The translations under genes and the position numbers were made by a program. This document shows positions 1 through 8,642 of a DNA stretch of 64,000 nucleotides, piece after piece. The stretch is from contig NZ_KQ950180.1 of assembly GCF_001517975.1 (NCBI RefSeq), positions 911,847 through 975,846 of the forward strand. The letters run 5' to 3'. Position 1 is the first letter of the stretch. Each line of letters begins with the position of its first letter. The notes beneath the pieces were generated by a model. It had not been told where the DNA came from, made no database searches, and was given only the letters and a program-made list of their open reading frames with translations. Source of the stretch: Thermobifida cellulosilytica TB100. Its GTDB lineage: Bacteria; Actinomycetota; Actinomycetes; Streptosporangiales; Streptosporangiaceae.

Positions 1-1
1 T

Positions 2-886
2 CCGGCCTGGGGCTCTCAGGAGGCCTCTTCGGAGACGACCGGTTCGTGGAACGCCCAGCCCTCCGCCGAGACCACCGGCTCCTGGAACGCCCAGCCCTCC
101 GCCGAGACCACCGGCTCCTGGAACCCGCCCCCCACGGGCGGCACCTCCTCCTGGAACGCCCAGGACAACGAGCCCGACGCCAACACGGTCTGGAACACTC
201 CCGCCTCCGGCAGTTCTCCGGCCTGGGGCTCCCAGGGCGCTTCTGCGGAGACCACCGGCTCGTGGAACACCCCCGCGGCCGACACCACCGGCTCGTGGAA
301 CCCCCAGCCCTCTTCGGAGACCACCGGCTCGTGGAACGCTCCCGCGGGCGACACCACCGGCTCCTGGAACACCGCGCCCACCGGCGGCGACGCCCCGCGC
401 TACGGCGCGTCCCCGGACACGGGCTCCGACTCCCCCTTCGGCGGCTCGCCCACCTGGAACCCCCAGCCCTCTTCGGAGACCACCGGTTCCTGGAACCCCC
501 AGCCCTCCGCCGAGACCACCGGCTCCTGGAACACCGCGCCCACCGGCGGCGACGCCCCGCGCTACGGCGCCGGGGACACCGGGAGCTTCTCGCCTCCCCC
601 GTCCCCGTCCCACGGGGCGGCCCCCGCCTCCGGTGACGGCGCGGCCCCGCCCTACCGGCTCCCCTCGGAGCCCGGTCCCGGCGGCTACCGGCTGCCGTCG
701 GACCCCGCTCCCGGGACCGGGAGCTCCCCTGGCGGGAGGCCTCGGCCCGGCGGCCTGCACGGCACCGGCGCCACCTACTACCCGGGCTACCGCGGGGACA
801 TCTTCACCTCGGATCCGGAGCACGACGGCACCGGGCGCGACCGCAGCGAGGACGATTCGCGGACGGATCCCCCGGGCTACCGCTGA
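2..886 (+). CDS. C-terminal part of a TTGSWN-repeat, low-complexity protein (5' end outside window)
   Basis: The frame is open from the window edge to TGA at 884-886 and contributes about 294 residues with no internal Met, so the start lies upstream. Residues 1-190 are a degenerate tandem repeat built on (E/D)TTGSWN followed by short Pro/Ala/Gln spacers; nine TTGSWN copies are visible plus variants such as TSSWN and TVWN. Two copies of a TAPTGGDAPRYGA block lie within it. The rest is Pro/Gly/Ser-rich and ends in an acidic, Arg-rich tail. No membrane segment or known catalytic domain is visible, so function is unknown; it resembles a disordered, repeat-bearing tail of a larger protein. The iron-transport gene downstream has its own control site, so the two are probably not co-transcribed. 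Confidence 0.75.
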   Translation, partial: PAWGSQEASSETTGSWNAQPSAETTGSWNAQPSAETTGSWNPPPTGGTSSWNAQDNEPDANTVWNTPASGSSPAWGSQGASAETTGSWNTPAADTTGSWNPQPSSETTGSWNAPAGDTTGSWNTAPTGGDAPRYGASPDTGSDSPFGGSPTWNPQPSSETTGSWNPQPSAETTGSWNTAPTGGDAPRYGAGDTGSFSPPPSPSHGAAPASGDGAAPPYRLPSEPGPGGYRLPSDPAPGTGSSPGGRPRPGGLHGTGATYYPGYRGDIFTSDPEHDGTGRDRSEDDSRTDPPGYR

Positions 887-941
887 CCGGACCGGCCCCG
901 GCAGGGCTTCCGGTTTCCTCCCCTTCAGCAAGGGACGCACC

Positions 942-960
942 GTAGGTTAGCCTTGTCTAA
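942..960 (+). promoter_or_regulatory. Putative DtxR/IdeR iron box upstream of the FecCD operon
   Basis: The 19-bp site GTAGGTTAGCCTTGTCTAA matches about 15 of 19 positions of the actinobacterial DtxR/IdeR consensus TTAGGTTAGCCTAACCTAA. It ends 12 bp before the first GTG of the permease gene, where a repressor would block the promoter when iron is sufficient. The match is seen directly; iron repression is inferred from the family and the transporter content. Confidence 0.7.
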
Positions 961-972
961 GTTTCTGACGGT

Positions 973-2136
973 GTGTCCCCGGAGGACTACGGTGCCCCTG
1001 CCGTTGCGGTACTCCTGTGCCCGGATCGGCGTCCGGTGAGCCTGGAACGACTGGCCACGGTCGACGCCGACCGCATCGACCTCGACGACGCGTCCGCCGC
1101 CCGGGCCGCGCTCACCCGGCGCACCTCCGCCCGGGCCGCGGCCCACGCCCTGCGCGCCGGCGGGCTGCTGCTGGCGCTGGGGGTGCTGGCGCTGGCCGCG
1201 CTGCTCGGCCTGGCGGTGGGCGCCAAACCCATCCCGCCGGGCGTGGTGTGGGACGCGCTGTGGCACTTCGACGGCTCCTACGACCACACGGTGATCCGCG
1301 GGCTGCGCGTCCCCCGGACCGCGCTGGGGGTCGCGGTCGGCGCGGCCCTCGGCCTGGCCGGGGCGCTCATGCAGGCGCTGGTGCGCAACCCGCTGGCCGA
1401 TCCCGGCCTGCTCGGCGTCAACATGGGGGCCACCACCGCCGTGGTGGCGGCGATCCACCTGTTCGGGCTGACCGGTGTCGACGTCTACGTCTGGTTCTCC
1501 TTCGTCGGCGCCGCGGCGGCCTCGGTCCTCGTCTACCTCCTGGGCAGCCGGGGGCGGACCGGTGCGACCCCGGTGCGGCTCGCCCTGGCGGGGACCGCCG
1601 TCAGCGCGGTGCTGCTGGGCGTGACCAACGGCGTCGTCCTGTTCGACGACTTCGTCTTCGAGGAGATCCGGTTCTGGCAGGTGGGCTCCCTGACCGGGCG
1701 GGACCTGGAGATCCTCGGCTCGGTCGCCCCGTTCCTCGTCGGCGGGGTGCTGCTCGCGCTGTCGCTGGGCCGGTCGCTGAACGCGATCGCGCTGGGCGAG
1801 GACCTCGCCGCCGCGCTGGGCGCGCGCATCGGCCGGGTGCGGGCGCTGACCGCGACCGCCGTGGTGCTACTGTGCGGGGCGGCCACCGCCGCCGCCGGGC
1901 CGATCGCGTTCGTGGGCCTGGCCGTGCCGCACGCGGCCCGTCTGCTCACCGGTCCGGACCAGCGCTGGCTGCTGCCCTACTCGGCGGTGCTGGGCGCGGT
2001 CCTGCTGGTGGCCTCCGACACGCTGGGACGGGTGGTGCTGCCCCACGGGGAGCTGGAGGTCGGCATCATCACCGCGCTGGTCGGCGCCCCCGTCTTCGTC
2101 TTCCTGGTCCGCCGTACGAGGATGCCGCGACTGTGA
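973..2136 (+). CDS. FecCD-family iron-siderophore ABC permease, first subunit
   Basis: 387-residue polytopic permease of the FecCD/BtuC family, one half of the membrane channel of a siderophore (ferric chelate) importer. Family hallmarks are the RNPLADPGLLGVNMGA segment after the second membrane helix and GPIAFVGLAVPHAARLL near the C-terminus. The first helix begins near residue 62, so the N-terminus is longer than usual; a GTG at 1036 would give a more typical start. No Shine-Dalgarno sequence precedes 973, and the iron box ends just upstream, so a leaderless message or the later start are both possible. The gene overlaps the next permease by 4 bp (GTGA), so they are translated together. No substrate-binding protein lies in this window. 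Confidence 0.88.
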   Translation: MSPEDYGAPAVAVLLCPDRRPVSLERLATVDADRIDLDDASAARAALTRRTSARAAAHALRAGGLLLALGVLALAALLGLAVGAKPIPPGVVWDALWHFDGSYDHTVIRGLRVPRTALGVAVGAALGLAGALMQALVRNPLADPGLLGVNMGATTAVVAAIHLFGLTGVDVYVWFSFVGAAAASVLVYLLGSRGRTGATPVRLALAGTAVSAVLLGVTNGVVLFDDFVFEEIRFWQVGSLTGRDLEILGSVAPFLVGGVLLALSLGRSLNAIALGEDLAAALGARIGRVRALTATAVVLLCGAATAAAGPIAFVGLAVPHAARLLTGPDQRWLLPYSAVLGAVLLVASDTLGRVVLPHGELEVGIITALVGAPVFVFLVRRTRMPRL

Positions 2137-3173
2137 CCGCTGTCCCCCTCCGCTCCGTCCGCCTGGGCCCGGTGTCGTTCCGGCTGCGCCCGCGCGTGCT
2201 CGCCGTCTGCCTCGCCCTGAGCGCCGTGGTCGTCGCGGCGCTGGTGGTCTGCCTCACGGTCGGCGACTACTCGATCACGTTGGAGAACGTGCTGGCCGCG
2301 CTGGCCGGCCGGGGAAAGCGGCTGGACCGCTTCTTCGTCCGCGAGGTCCGCCTGCCCCGGGCGCTCACGGCGGTCCTGGTGGGCGCGGCGCTGGGCACGG
2401 CGGGCGCGGTGTTCCAGAGCCTGTCGCGCAACCCGCTGGGCAGCCCCGACATCATCGGCTTCACCTCGGGGGCGTCCACGGGGGCGGTGCTGACCATCCT
2501 GGTGTTCGGCGGCGGCATGCTGTCCACGGCGCTGGGGGCGATGCTCGGCGGGGTGGGCACGGCCGCGCTCGTCTACCTGCTGGCCCTGCGGCAGGGCGTG
2601 CAGGGCTACCGGCTCGTCCTGGTGGGCATCGGCGTCAGCGCGCTGCTGGGCTCGGTGACGCAGTACCTCATCACCCGCGCCGAACTCACCGACGCGCTGT
2701 CCGCCCAGGTGTGGCTGATCGGTACCCTCAACTCGCGAGAGTGGTCGCACGTCGCCTCGGTCGGTGTCGGCTCCGCGGTGCTGATCCCGGTCCTGCTGCT
2801 GCTCGGCGGGCGGCTGCGGCTCATGGAGATGGGCGAGGACACCGCGCGGGCGCTCGGCGTGTCCGCGCAGCGCACCCAGGCGCTGGCGCTGGTCGCGGCG
2901 AGCACGCTGACGGGGGTGGCGATCGCGGTGTCCGGGCCGATCGCGTTCGTCGCCCTGGCCGCCCCCCAGTTGGCCCGGCGGCTGACCCGCGCCGACGGGA
3001 CGACGCTGACCGCGTCCGCCCTCATGGGGGCGGCGCTGCTGCTCTGCTCGGACCTGGCGGCGCTGCGGCTGCTGGCTCCCGTGCAGCTTCCGGTGGGCGT
3101 GGTCACCACGGTCGTCGGCGGAACCTACCTGGTCTGGCTGCTGTACGCGGAGTGGCGGAGCGGCCGTGCCTGA
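2133..3173 (+). CDS. FecCD-family iron-siderophore ABC permease, second subunit
   Basis: 346-residue FecCD permease that should pair with the upstream permease to form the heterodimeric channel. It shows the SRNPLGSPDIIGFTSGAS motif, SGPIAFVALAAPQLARRL and a C-terminal LPVGVVTTVVGG segment. The start is GTG 2133, overlapping the upstream stop as GTGA; the open frame runs much further upstream but there it is only the shadow of the first permease. The next gene, an ATPase, begins 16 bp after its stop, completing a permease-permease-ATPase operon behind a DtxR-type iron box. Confidence 0.88.
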   Translation: MTAVPLRSVRLGPVSFRLRPRVLAVCLALSAVVVAALVVCLTVGDYSITLENVLAALAGRGKRLDRFFVREVRLPRALTAVLVGAALGTAGAVFQSLSRNPLGSPDIIGFTSGASTGAVLTILVFGGGMLSTALGAMLGGVGTAALVYLLALRQGVQGYRLVLVGIGVSALLGSVTQYLITRAELTDALSAQVWLIGTLNSREWSHVASVGVGSAVLIPVLLLLGGRLRLMEMGEDTARALGVSAQRTQALALVAASTLTGVAIAVSGPIAFVALAAPQLARRLTRADGTTLTASALMGAALLLCSDLAALRLLAPVQLPVGVVTTVVGGTYLVWLLYAEWRSGRA

Positions 3174-3189
3174 CAAACGAGGTGAGAAC

Positions 3190-4026
3190 ATGTCCCAGTC
3201 CCCGTCCTCCCGCCTGCGGGGAGAGGGCCTGACCCTGGCCTACGACCGGCGCGTCGTCTCCCGCAACCTGGAGGTCACCGTCCCGGACCGCTCCTTCACC
3301 GTGATCGTCGGCCCCAACGCCTGCGGCAAGTCCACGCTGCTGCGCGCGCTGTCGCGGATGATCCGGCCGTCGGAGGGGGCGGTGTACCTGGACGGCAAGG
3401 CCATCCACTCGTACCCGTCCAAGGAGGTGGCGCGGCGGCTGGGCCTGCTGCCGCAGACGTCCGTGGCTCCGGACGGCATCACCGTGGCCGACCTGGTGGC
3501 GCGGGGCCGCTACCCCCACCAGCGGCTGCTGCGGCAGTGGTCGCGGGAGGACGAGCGGGTCGTCGCCGAGGCGATGGCGGCCACCCGGGTCTCCGACCTG
3601 GCCGACCGGCTGGTGGACGAGCTGTCGGGCGGGCAGCGCCAGCGGGTGTGGCTGGCGATGGTGCTGGCGCAGCAGACCCCGCTGCTGCTGCTGGACGAGC
3701 CGACCACGTTCCTGGACATCGCCCACCAGTTGGACATGCTGGACCTCTGCGCCGACCTGCACCAGGAGCGCGGCCACACGCTGGTGGCGGTGCTGCACGA
3801 CCTCAACCACGCCTGCCGGTACGCCACCCACCTGATCGCGATGAAGGACGGGGCGGTGGTCGCGCAGGGGGATCCGAGCCAGATCGTCACCGCCGAACTG
3901 GTGCAGGAGGTCTTCGGGCTGCCCTGCCGGGTGATCCCCGACCCGGAGACCGGTACCCCCCTGGTGGTGCCGAGCGACCGGAGGAAGCGGTCCGGCCGGT
4001 GGGCGGAGGTCCGCCAGGCGGGGTAG
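3190..4026 (+). CDS. Siderophore ABC transporter ATP-binding protein (FepC-like)
   Basis: 278-residue ATPase that powers the FecCD pair. Visible motifs are Walker A GPNACGKST (residues 41-49), signature LSGGQRQRVW, Walker B LLLLDEPTTFLD, and a downstream VLHDLNHACRYA switch-histidine region; the ACGKST and TTFLDI variants are typical of FepC/FecE ATPases. ATG 3190 is chosen because GAGGTGAG lies just upstream and the Walker spacing fits; GTG 3166 would add eight residues and overlap the permease stop. Third gene of the iron-boxed operon. A cobalamin substrate is less likely because a separate riboswitch-controlled btuFCD set exists at 21-24 kb. Confidence 0.9.
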   Translation: MSQSPSSRLRGEGLTLAYDRRVVSRNLEVTVPDRSFTVIVGPNACGKSTLLRALSRMIRPSEGAVYLDGKAIHSYPSKEVARRLGLLPQTSVAPDGITVADLVARGRYPHQRLLRQWSREDERVVAEAMAATRVSDLADRLVDELSGGQRQRVWLAMVLAQQTPLLLLDEPTTFLDIAHQLDMLDLCADLHQERGHTLVAVLHDLNHACRYATHLIAMKDGAVVAQGDPSQIVTAELVQEVFGLPCRVIPDPETGTPLVVPSDRRKRSGRWAEVRQAG

Positions 4027-4070
4027 GAGGCGCCGCCTCTGCCAGCGGACTTGCCGCCAGGTTACCACTT

Positions 4071-4090
4071 GTATACAGGGGGTATATACC
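4071..4090. promoter_or_regulatory. AT-rich palindromes upstream of the four-helix membrane protein gene
   Basis: Two short perfect palindromes, GTATAC (4071-4076) and GGTATATACC (4081-4090), sit 39-58 bp before ATG 4129 in an otherwise GC-rich gap. The position fits a promoter/operator for the downstream gene. The regulator is not identifiable. Confidence 0.35.
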
Positions 4091-4128
4091 GAAACGACCA
4101 TATAGGTGCCGTATCGGGGGGTAACGGC

Positions 4129-4617
4129 ATGACCGAATATGGATTCGGCGCCGGGGGCGAGCGGCCCGTCAACGCGGTACGCCTGTGGGCGGGAGGACTG
4201 GCCACGGCCGTGGTCGCGGCGCTCGTCGTCCTCGCGGGAACCCTGCTCGTCAACGGCCTCCTCGGCGCATCGGCACCGTCCCCGGAGGACTCCTGGCAGT
4301 TCGGCGGGGCGGGCACGGCCGCCTACGCGGTCCTGGCTGCACTCGGCGCGCTGGCCGCCACCGGCCTGCTGCACCTGCTGCTGCCCCACACGCCCCGGCC
4401 GCTCAGCTTCTTCTGCTGGATCGTCGGCCTGGCCGTCGTGGTCGCCACGGTCAGCCCGTTCACCCAGGGCGTCCCGGCGGCGGCCGCGGTCGCGACGGCC
4501 CTGCTCAACCTGGCGGCCGGAGCCGTCATCCTGTCCCTGCTCAGCAAGGTGGGCGCGGCCGCGCGGGCGGAGCGCCGCACGCTGCCTCCGCAGCCCGCAC
4601 GTCCCCGCGGAAACTGA
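4129..4617 (+). CDS. Four-helix membrane protein, DUF6069-like
   Basis: 162-residue integral membrane protein. Four hydrophobic helices are visible: about residues 16-42 (LWAGGLATAVVAALVVLAG), 60-84, 88-112 (FFCWIVGLAVVVATVSPF) and 116-142. Length and four-helix plan match the DUF6069 family of actinobacteria, whose function is unknown; this assignment is by pattern only. The ATG at 4129 is preceded by GGGGGT; an upstream ATG at 4051 lies before the palindromic promoter region and is unlikely. It follows the iron operon by 102 bp and probably has its own promoter. The C-terminus is short, basic and cytoplasmic. Confidence 0.75.
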   Translation: MTEYGFGAGGERPVNAVRLWAGGLATAVVAALVVLAGTLLVNGLLGASAPSPEDSWQFGGAGTAAYAVLAALGALAATGLLHLLLPHTPRPLSFFCWIVGLAVVVATVSPFTQGVPAAAAVATALLNLAAGAVILSLLSKVGAAARAERRTLPPQPARPRGN

Positions 4618-4703
4618 CGCCTCTCCGGCGGCGTTCCCCGTTCCGTAGCGCCCGGGTGACTTAGGGTGGTGGCCACGGCCTGATCGTGTGAGGGGGACCC
4701 GGC

Positions 4704-7034
4704 GTGGCTGGAGGCAGGTGGCTCGCCCATGTGCTGACCACGCTGGCTGTTCTGGCCGTCCTGGTCGGCATGGCGCCTCCGGCGGCCGCGGCCCCCGCCG
4801 CCGCCCCGCGCCGCGGGCCGGTGGTGCTGGTCGGCGTCCCAGGGCTGCAATGGCACGAGATCACCCCGCAGGTCACGCCGTACCTGTGGGAGCTGGCCGG
4901 GCGCAGCGCCATCGGCAACCTGTCGATCCGCACCGTCACCTCGCGCACCTGCCCGGTCGACGGGTGGCTGACCGTCTCGGCCGGGCAGCGCGCGGCGAGC
5001 GAGCGCCAGACCTACTCCATCTGCGAACTGCCGCTGCTGCCGGAGCCCGACGGCGTGGGCGCGGTCGTGCCCCACTACGCCGAGCACGTCTCCTACAACG
5101 CCGGGTCCCGGTTCGGCGCACGGGTGGGTCTGCTCGGCGACACGGTCCGCGCCCACGGCGGCACCACGCTGGCGGTCGGCCCGGGGGCGGCGCTGGCCGC
5201 CGCGGGCAGCGACGGGCGGGTCGACCGCTACCTGGACGACCCGGCCGAACTGGACCGCTCCTCGTGGGAGGGCGTCACGCTCGGCGTGGTCGACCTGAAG
5301 GACCTCGCCGACCTGTACCTCGACCCGCCGCCCTCGGCCGTCGTGGAGGAGGGGCTCGGCTACGGCACGGTGGACGGGGTCCCCCGGGACCTCCAGGGCA
5401 GCCTGCGCTTCCCCGACGCTCTGGACCTGTTGGCCGAGGAGGCCGCGGAGGAGGCCGAGCCGGAACCCGACCCCACCGAGTACAGCGAGCTCCAGGAGCG
5501 GCGGAGGCGGCTCGCCGCGATCGACGCCGACCTGGCCGCGGTGCACGCCAGCCTGCCGCCGCGCTCGACCCTGCTGGTCGCGGGGATCTCCGTGGAGGCC
5601 GGGGCCTCCAGCCTGAACGCCGCGCTGCTGCACGGCCCGGGGCCGGACGGCACCGACTTCGACGGCGGCTATCTGGTCTCCGAGTCCACCCGCCGGGCCG
5701 GCCTGGTGGCGCTGACCGACATCACCACCACCCTGCTGCACTCCCTGGGCACCCCGCCGGACCGGGGCACGGTGGGGCGGACCTGGCGGCAGGCGCCGCG
5801 TCCCGCGGCGCTGGAGGCGGCCGTGGACCGGCTGGTGGAGTTCACCACCGCCGCGGAGGTGGTGGAGTCGCTGGTGCCCGGGTTCTTCAGCGGGCTGGTG
5901 GCGACCCAGTTGTTCATCTACGTCTGCGCCGCCTACGCCCTCAACCGCTACGGCAGGCGGGACCGGGCCAAACGCCACCTGGTGCTGTCGGTGACCCGGG
6001 TGGTGGCGCTCGCCGGGGCCGCCTTCCCCGTCTCCAGCTACCTGGTCAACCTGGTGCCGTGGTGGTCGGCGGGCTTTCCGCAGGCGGCGCTGCTGGGCGG
6101 GGTGCTGCTGGCCGACGCGGCGATCGTGGCGGCCGCGCTCGCCGGGCCGTGGCGGCGGGACATCCTGGCGCCCACCACGGTCGTGGCGGCCGTGACCACC
6201 CTGGTGCTCTTCGTCGACCTGTGCACCGGGTCGGACCTTCAGATGAACTCGCCCACCGGGTACACGCCGATCGTGGCCGGGCGGTTCTACGGGCTCGGCA
6301 ACATCGCCTTCGCCACCTTCGCCACGGGCATGCTGATGACCGCCGCGGGGATCGCGCACCCGCTGATCGCGCGAGGCCGCCGCGGCTGGGCGGTGGCGCT
6401 CTGCCTGCTCCTGGGGCTGGCGACGCTGTTCACGATCGGCTGGCCGGGGCTGGGCACCGACTTCGGCGGGGTGCTGGCGCTGGTGCCGGGCCTGGCGGTG
6501 ACCCTGCTGATCGTCGCCGACCTGCGGGTGACGCCGGTGCGGCTGGCGCTGATCGGCGGCTCCGCGGTGGCCGCGATCGCCGCCCTGTCGTTCCTGGACT
6601 ACCTGCGCCCGCTCAACGAGCGCAGCCACTTCGGCCTGTTCGCGGGCCAGGTCCTGGACGGCACGGCCTGGCCGGTGGTCTCCCGCAAGCTCGACGCGAT
6701 GCTGGGCTCCCTGGGCAACTGGCAGTTGACGCTGCTGGCCGCGGCGGCGCTGCTGTTCCTGTTCGCCGTGTTGAACAACCCGCTGGACTGGCGGGTGGGC
6801 GTGCTGTGGCGGGTCTACGAGTACGCGCCGACCCTGCGGGCGGGGATCACCGGCTCGCTGGTGACCGGGCTGGCGGGGTTCGCGTTCAACGATTCGGGGA
6901 TCGCCATTCCGGCGCTGGCGCTCACCGTGTCGGTGCCGCTCACCCTCGCCGCCTGCACCTGGGTCTTGCAGCGCACGGGGCCGTCGGCGGAGCCCCGGGC
7001 GGTCTCGGAGTGCGGTCGAACCGCGACTGTGTGA
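4704..7034 (+). CDS. Large membrane protein with extracytoplasmic phosphatase-like N-terminal part
   Basis: 776 residues. A signal peptide (residues 1-31, ending in a run of Ala) leads into a soluble part of roughly 350 residues that begins GPVVLVGVPGLQWHEITPQ and contains SRTCPVDGWLTVSAGQRA, a layout reminiscent of the alkaline-phosphatase/sulfatase superfamily although metal ligands cannot be confirmed by eye. From about residue 390 there are roughly ten membrane helices, with a conserved-looking NSPTGYTPIVAGRFYGLGN loop. Proteins of this architecture are widespread in actinobacteria but uncharacterised, so no function is assigned. The start is GTG 4704 after GGGGGACC. It is monocistronic here; the next gene begins 376 bp later. 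Confidence 0.8.
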   Translation: MAGGRWLAHVLTTLAVLAVLVGMAPPAAAAPAAAPRRGPVVLVGVPGLQWHEITPQVTPYLWELAGRSAIGNLSIRTVTSRTCPVDGWLTVSAGQRAASERQTYSICELPLLPEPDGVGAVVPHYAEHVSYNAGSRFGARVGLLGDTVRAHGGTTLAVGPGAALAAAGSDGRVDRYLDDPAELDRSSWEGVTLGVVDLKDLADLYLDPPPSAVVEEGLGYGTVDGVPRDLQGSLRFPDALDLLAEEAAEEAEPEPDPTEYSELQERRRRLAAIDADLAAVHASLPPRSTLLVAGISVEAGASSLNAALLHGPGPDGTDFDGGYLVSESTRRAGLVALTDITTTLLHSLGTPPDRGTVGRTWRQAPRPAALEAAVDRLVEFTTAAEVVESLVPGFFSGLVATQLFIYVCAAYALNRYGRRDRAKRHLVLSVTRVVALAGAAFPVSSYLVNLVPWWSAGFPQAALLGGVLLADAAIVAAALAGPWRRDILAPTTVVAAVTTLVLFVDLCTGSDLQMNSPTGYTPIVAGRFYGLGNIAFATFATGMLMTAAGIAHPLIARGRRGWAVALCLLLGLATLFTIGWPGLGTDFGGVLALVPGLAVTLLIVADLRVTPVRLALIGGSAVAAIAALSFLDYLRPLNERSHFGLFAGQVLDGTAWPVVSRKLDAMLGSLGNWQLTLLAAAALLFLFAVLNNPLDWRVGVLWRVYEYAPTLRAGITGSLVTGLAGFAFNDSGIAIPALALTVSVPLTLAACTWVLQRTGPSAEPRAVSECGRTATV

Positions 7035-7410
7035 GCAAAACAGGCGAGAAAACCCCAAATCCGCCGACGGGCGTGTGGTATCGTCCGGGACGGACGTCGC
7101 CCTTCGGCGGCAGAGCAAGCAACGATCAGACGCAGCAGTGCCGCGTAGGACCATTCGAGAGTCCACCACCGCGCCGGGAGCGAACCGCCCCAGACGACTG
7201 ATCACCACGGTCCGCGAAAAACTCGTAGCGTTCGGCGAGTCCGTGTCGTCGAAACGAGGAGTGGCACACATGAGACAGACCTCCCGGCCCGCTCGCATGC
7301 CTGCCAGCAGGTCCACCCGTGCCTCGTCCCCGCGTTCCGGCCGGTGGAAGGTCTGTTTCGCCGCGTCTCCCGGCCGGAAGCCAGCATCGGCGTATCTTTC
7401 CGGAGCCAGC
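7035..7410. other. 376-bp gap before the STAS gene
   Basis: No RNA gene or operator could be recognised. The frame of the STAS gene is open throughout, and an ATG at 7270 has a good ribosome site (AGGAG) upstream. It would add 47 basic, low-complexity residues (starting MRQTSRPARMPASR) to the STAS protein, or could be a short leader. I treat it as untranslated, with moderate doubt. Confidence 0.4.
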
Positions 7411-7761
7411 ATGTCCGCGTTGCAGATCACCGTTGACGAGCGCGACGGCGCCGCTGTCATCGTGCTCGGCGGAGAGATCGACATCGCCACCGAGCACGAC
7501 TTCCGGGACGCGGTCGCCGCCGCCCTGGAAAAGCACCCGGGCGGCCGTGTCGTGCTGGACTGTTCCGGTCTCTTCTTCATCGACTCCAGCGGGCTTCGGG
7601 TGCTGGTACAGAGCTACCGGGCCGCCCAGGAACGCCACTGCCAGTTGTTCATCGCGGGGCCGTCCGAGCGGATCGCCAAGCTGCTGCGGGTCACCGCCAT
7701 CGACACGCGCATTCCCGTCCACCCGACCGTGGCCGCGGCCCTGGAGGCGCCCGCCGCGTGA
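7411..7761 (+). CDS. STAS-domain anti-sigma factor antagonist
   Basis: 116-residue single STAS domain. It begins LQITVDERDGAAVIVLGGEIDIAT and carries DCSGLFFIDSSGLRVLVQ, where the Ser of DSSG is the usual phosphorylation site of RsbV/SpoIIAA/BldG-type antagonists. Such proteins bind and release an anti-sigma kinase according to phosphorylation state. No kinase or sigma factor gene is adjacent; the nearest candidate kinase is at 54.8 kb. ATG 7411 gives a domain-length protein with GGAG upstream; ATG 7270 is an in-frame alternative. The gene converges on the M50 peptidase gene. Confidence 0.85.
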   Translation: MSALQITVDERDGAAVIVLGGEIDIATEHDFRDAVAAALEKHPGGRVVLDCSGLFFIDSSGLRVLVQSYRAAQERHCQLFIAGPSERIAKLLRVTAIDTRIPVHPTVAAALEAPAA

Positions 7762-7763
7762 CC

Positions 7764-7795
7764 CGGCGCGCGGCGCTCCCCGCACCGCCGCGCCG
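7764..7795. terminator. Possible terminator hairpin between convergent STAS and M50 genes
   Basis: CGGCGCG (7764-7770) is complementary to CGCGCCG (7789-7795), in the 34-bp gap between two convergent stops. No T-run follows, as is common in high-GC actinobacteria. Confidence 0.4.
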
Positions 7796-8512
7796 TCAGC
7801 GGAACAGCAGCAGCCACACGCCCAGCACCACCACGGCGATGTTGAACAGGCCGAAGAACATCACCCAGACGGTGCCGGGCACCCCGGTCAGCCGGTCGAG
7901 CTGGTCGGCGTCGGAGTGCGGGGACGGCTGGCGGCGGCGCTGGGACTGGAGTTCGAACACCGGGCGCACGCTCGCGAACAGCATGAACCAGGTGAACAGG
8001 TAGGCGAAGAAGCTCTGCACCTGGGCGGGGGTGAACCAGGAGACGAGGAAGACCACCGCCCCGGTGCCGACCACCGACACCACGCCGTAGACGTTGCGGA
8101 TGAGCAGCAGCATCATCGCCAGCAGCAGGATGCTGATCCACAGCAGGCCGGTGATCCGCCCGGCGGTGAGCAGCACGATCCCGACGAGTCCCACCACGGC
8201 GGGCGCGGTGTAGCCCGCCAGGATCGTCACGATCATGCCGATGCCGTCGGGGCGCCCCCGGGAGACGGTGACGCCCGAGGTGTCGGAGTGGAGGCGGACT
8301 CCGGCCAGTTGGCGTCCGCTGAGCAGCGCCGCGAGCGCGTGGCCGCCCTCGTGGGCGATGGTGACCACGTTGCGGGCTATCCGCCACGCCCGGCCTCCTG
8401 TCGCCACCACGAGCAGCGCGATCACTCCGGTGGTGATGACGAGCCACAGCGGAGGCTCGGGCTGCACGGTGAAGACGTCCTGCCATACCCGGGCGAACGA
8501 GTTGTCTTCCAT
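7796..8512 (-). CDS. M50-family integral membrane metallopeptidase
   Basis: 238-residue polytopic protein with an HEGGH zinc motif (His54, Glu55, His58) in a helix starting VTIAHEGGHALAALL, followed by several further membrane segments. The single HExxH in a membrane helix is the mark of M50B site-2-protease-like peptidases. The substrate is unknown; related enzymes cut membrane proteins such as anti-sigma factors. ATG 8512 follows GAAGAGGG; a longer start at 8551 is less likely. It lies 130 bp downstream of the DUF4097 gene on the same strand, but a hairpin sits between them, so it probably has its own promoter. Confidence 0.8.
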   Translation of the reverse strand: MEDNSFARVWQDVFTVQPEPPLWLVITTGVIALLVVATGGRAWRIARNVVTIAHEGGHALAALLSGRQLAGVRLHSDTSGVTVSRGRPDGIGMIVTILAGYTAPAVVGLVGIVLLTAGRITGLLWISILLLAMMLLLIRNVYGVVSVVGTGAVVFLVSWFTPAQVQSFFAYLFTWFMLFASVRPVFELQSQRRRQPSPHSDADQLDRLTGVPGTVWVMFFGLFNIAVVVLGVWLLLFR

Positions 8513-8608
8513 CGGCCCTCTTCCGTCTCGGCTGCTACGCACTCTAGCCATTTCGCCGTGCCCGCGGCGGTTCCGGGCCTGTCCGGCGAAACGGAATCGG
8601 CGCCGAAA

Positions 8609-8637
8609 CCGCCCGCCCCGGCGGACGGAGCGGGCGG
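8609..8637 (-). terminator. Terminator-like hairpin after the DUF4097 gene
   Basis: CCGCCCGC (8609-8616) pairs with GCGGGCGG (8630-8637) across a 13-nt loop, six bases beyond the TGA of the minus-strand DUF4097 gene. No T-tract. Confidence 0.5.
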
Positions 8638-8642
8638 GAGGG

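Noticed and set aside
16-560. Regular repeats resembling a CRISPR array or tandem DNA repeat
   Set aside because: The repeats follow a reading frame that encodes TTGSWN motifs and are not separated by unique spacers of constant size.
4323-7580. Very long minus-strand open frame opposite the large membrane protein gene
   Set aside because: Arg/Gly/Gln-rich translation without domains, antisense to a gene with clear signal peptide and membrane helices; a by-product of few stop codons at high GC.
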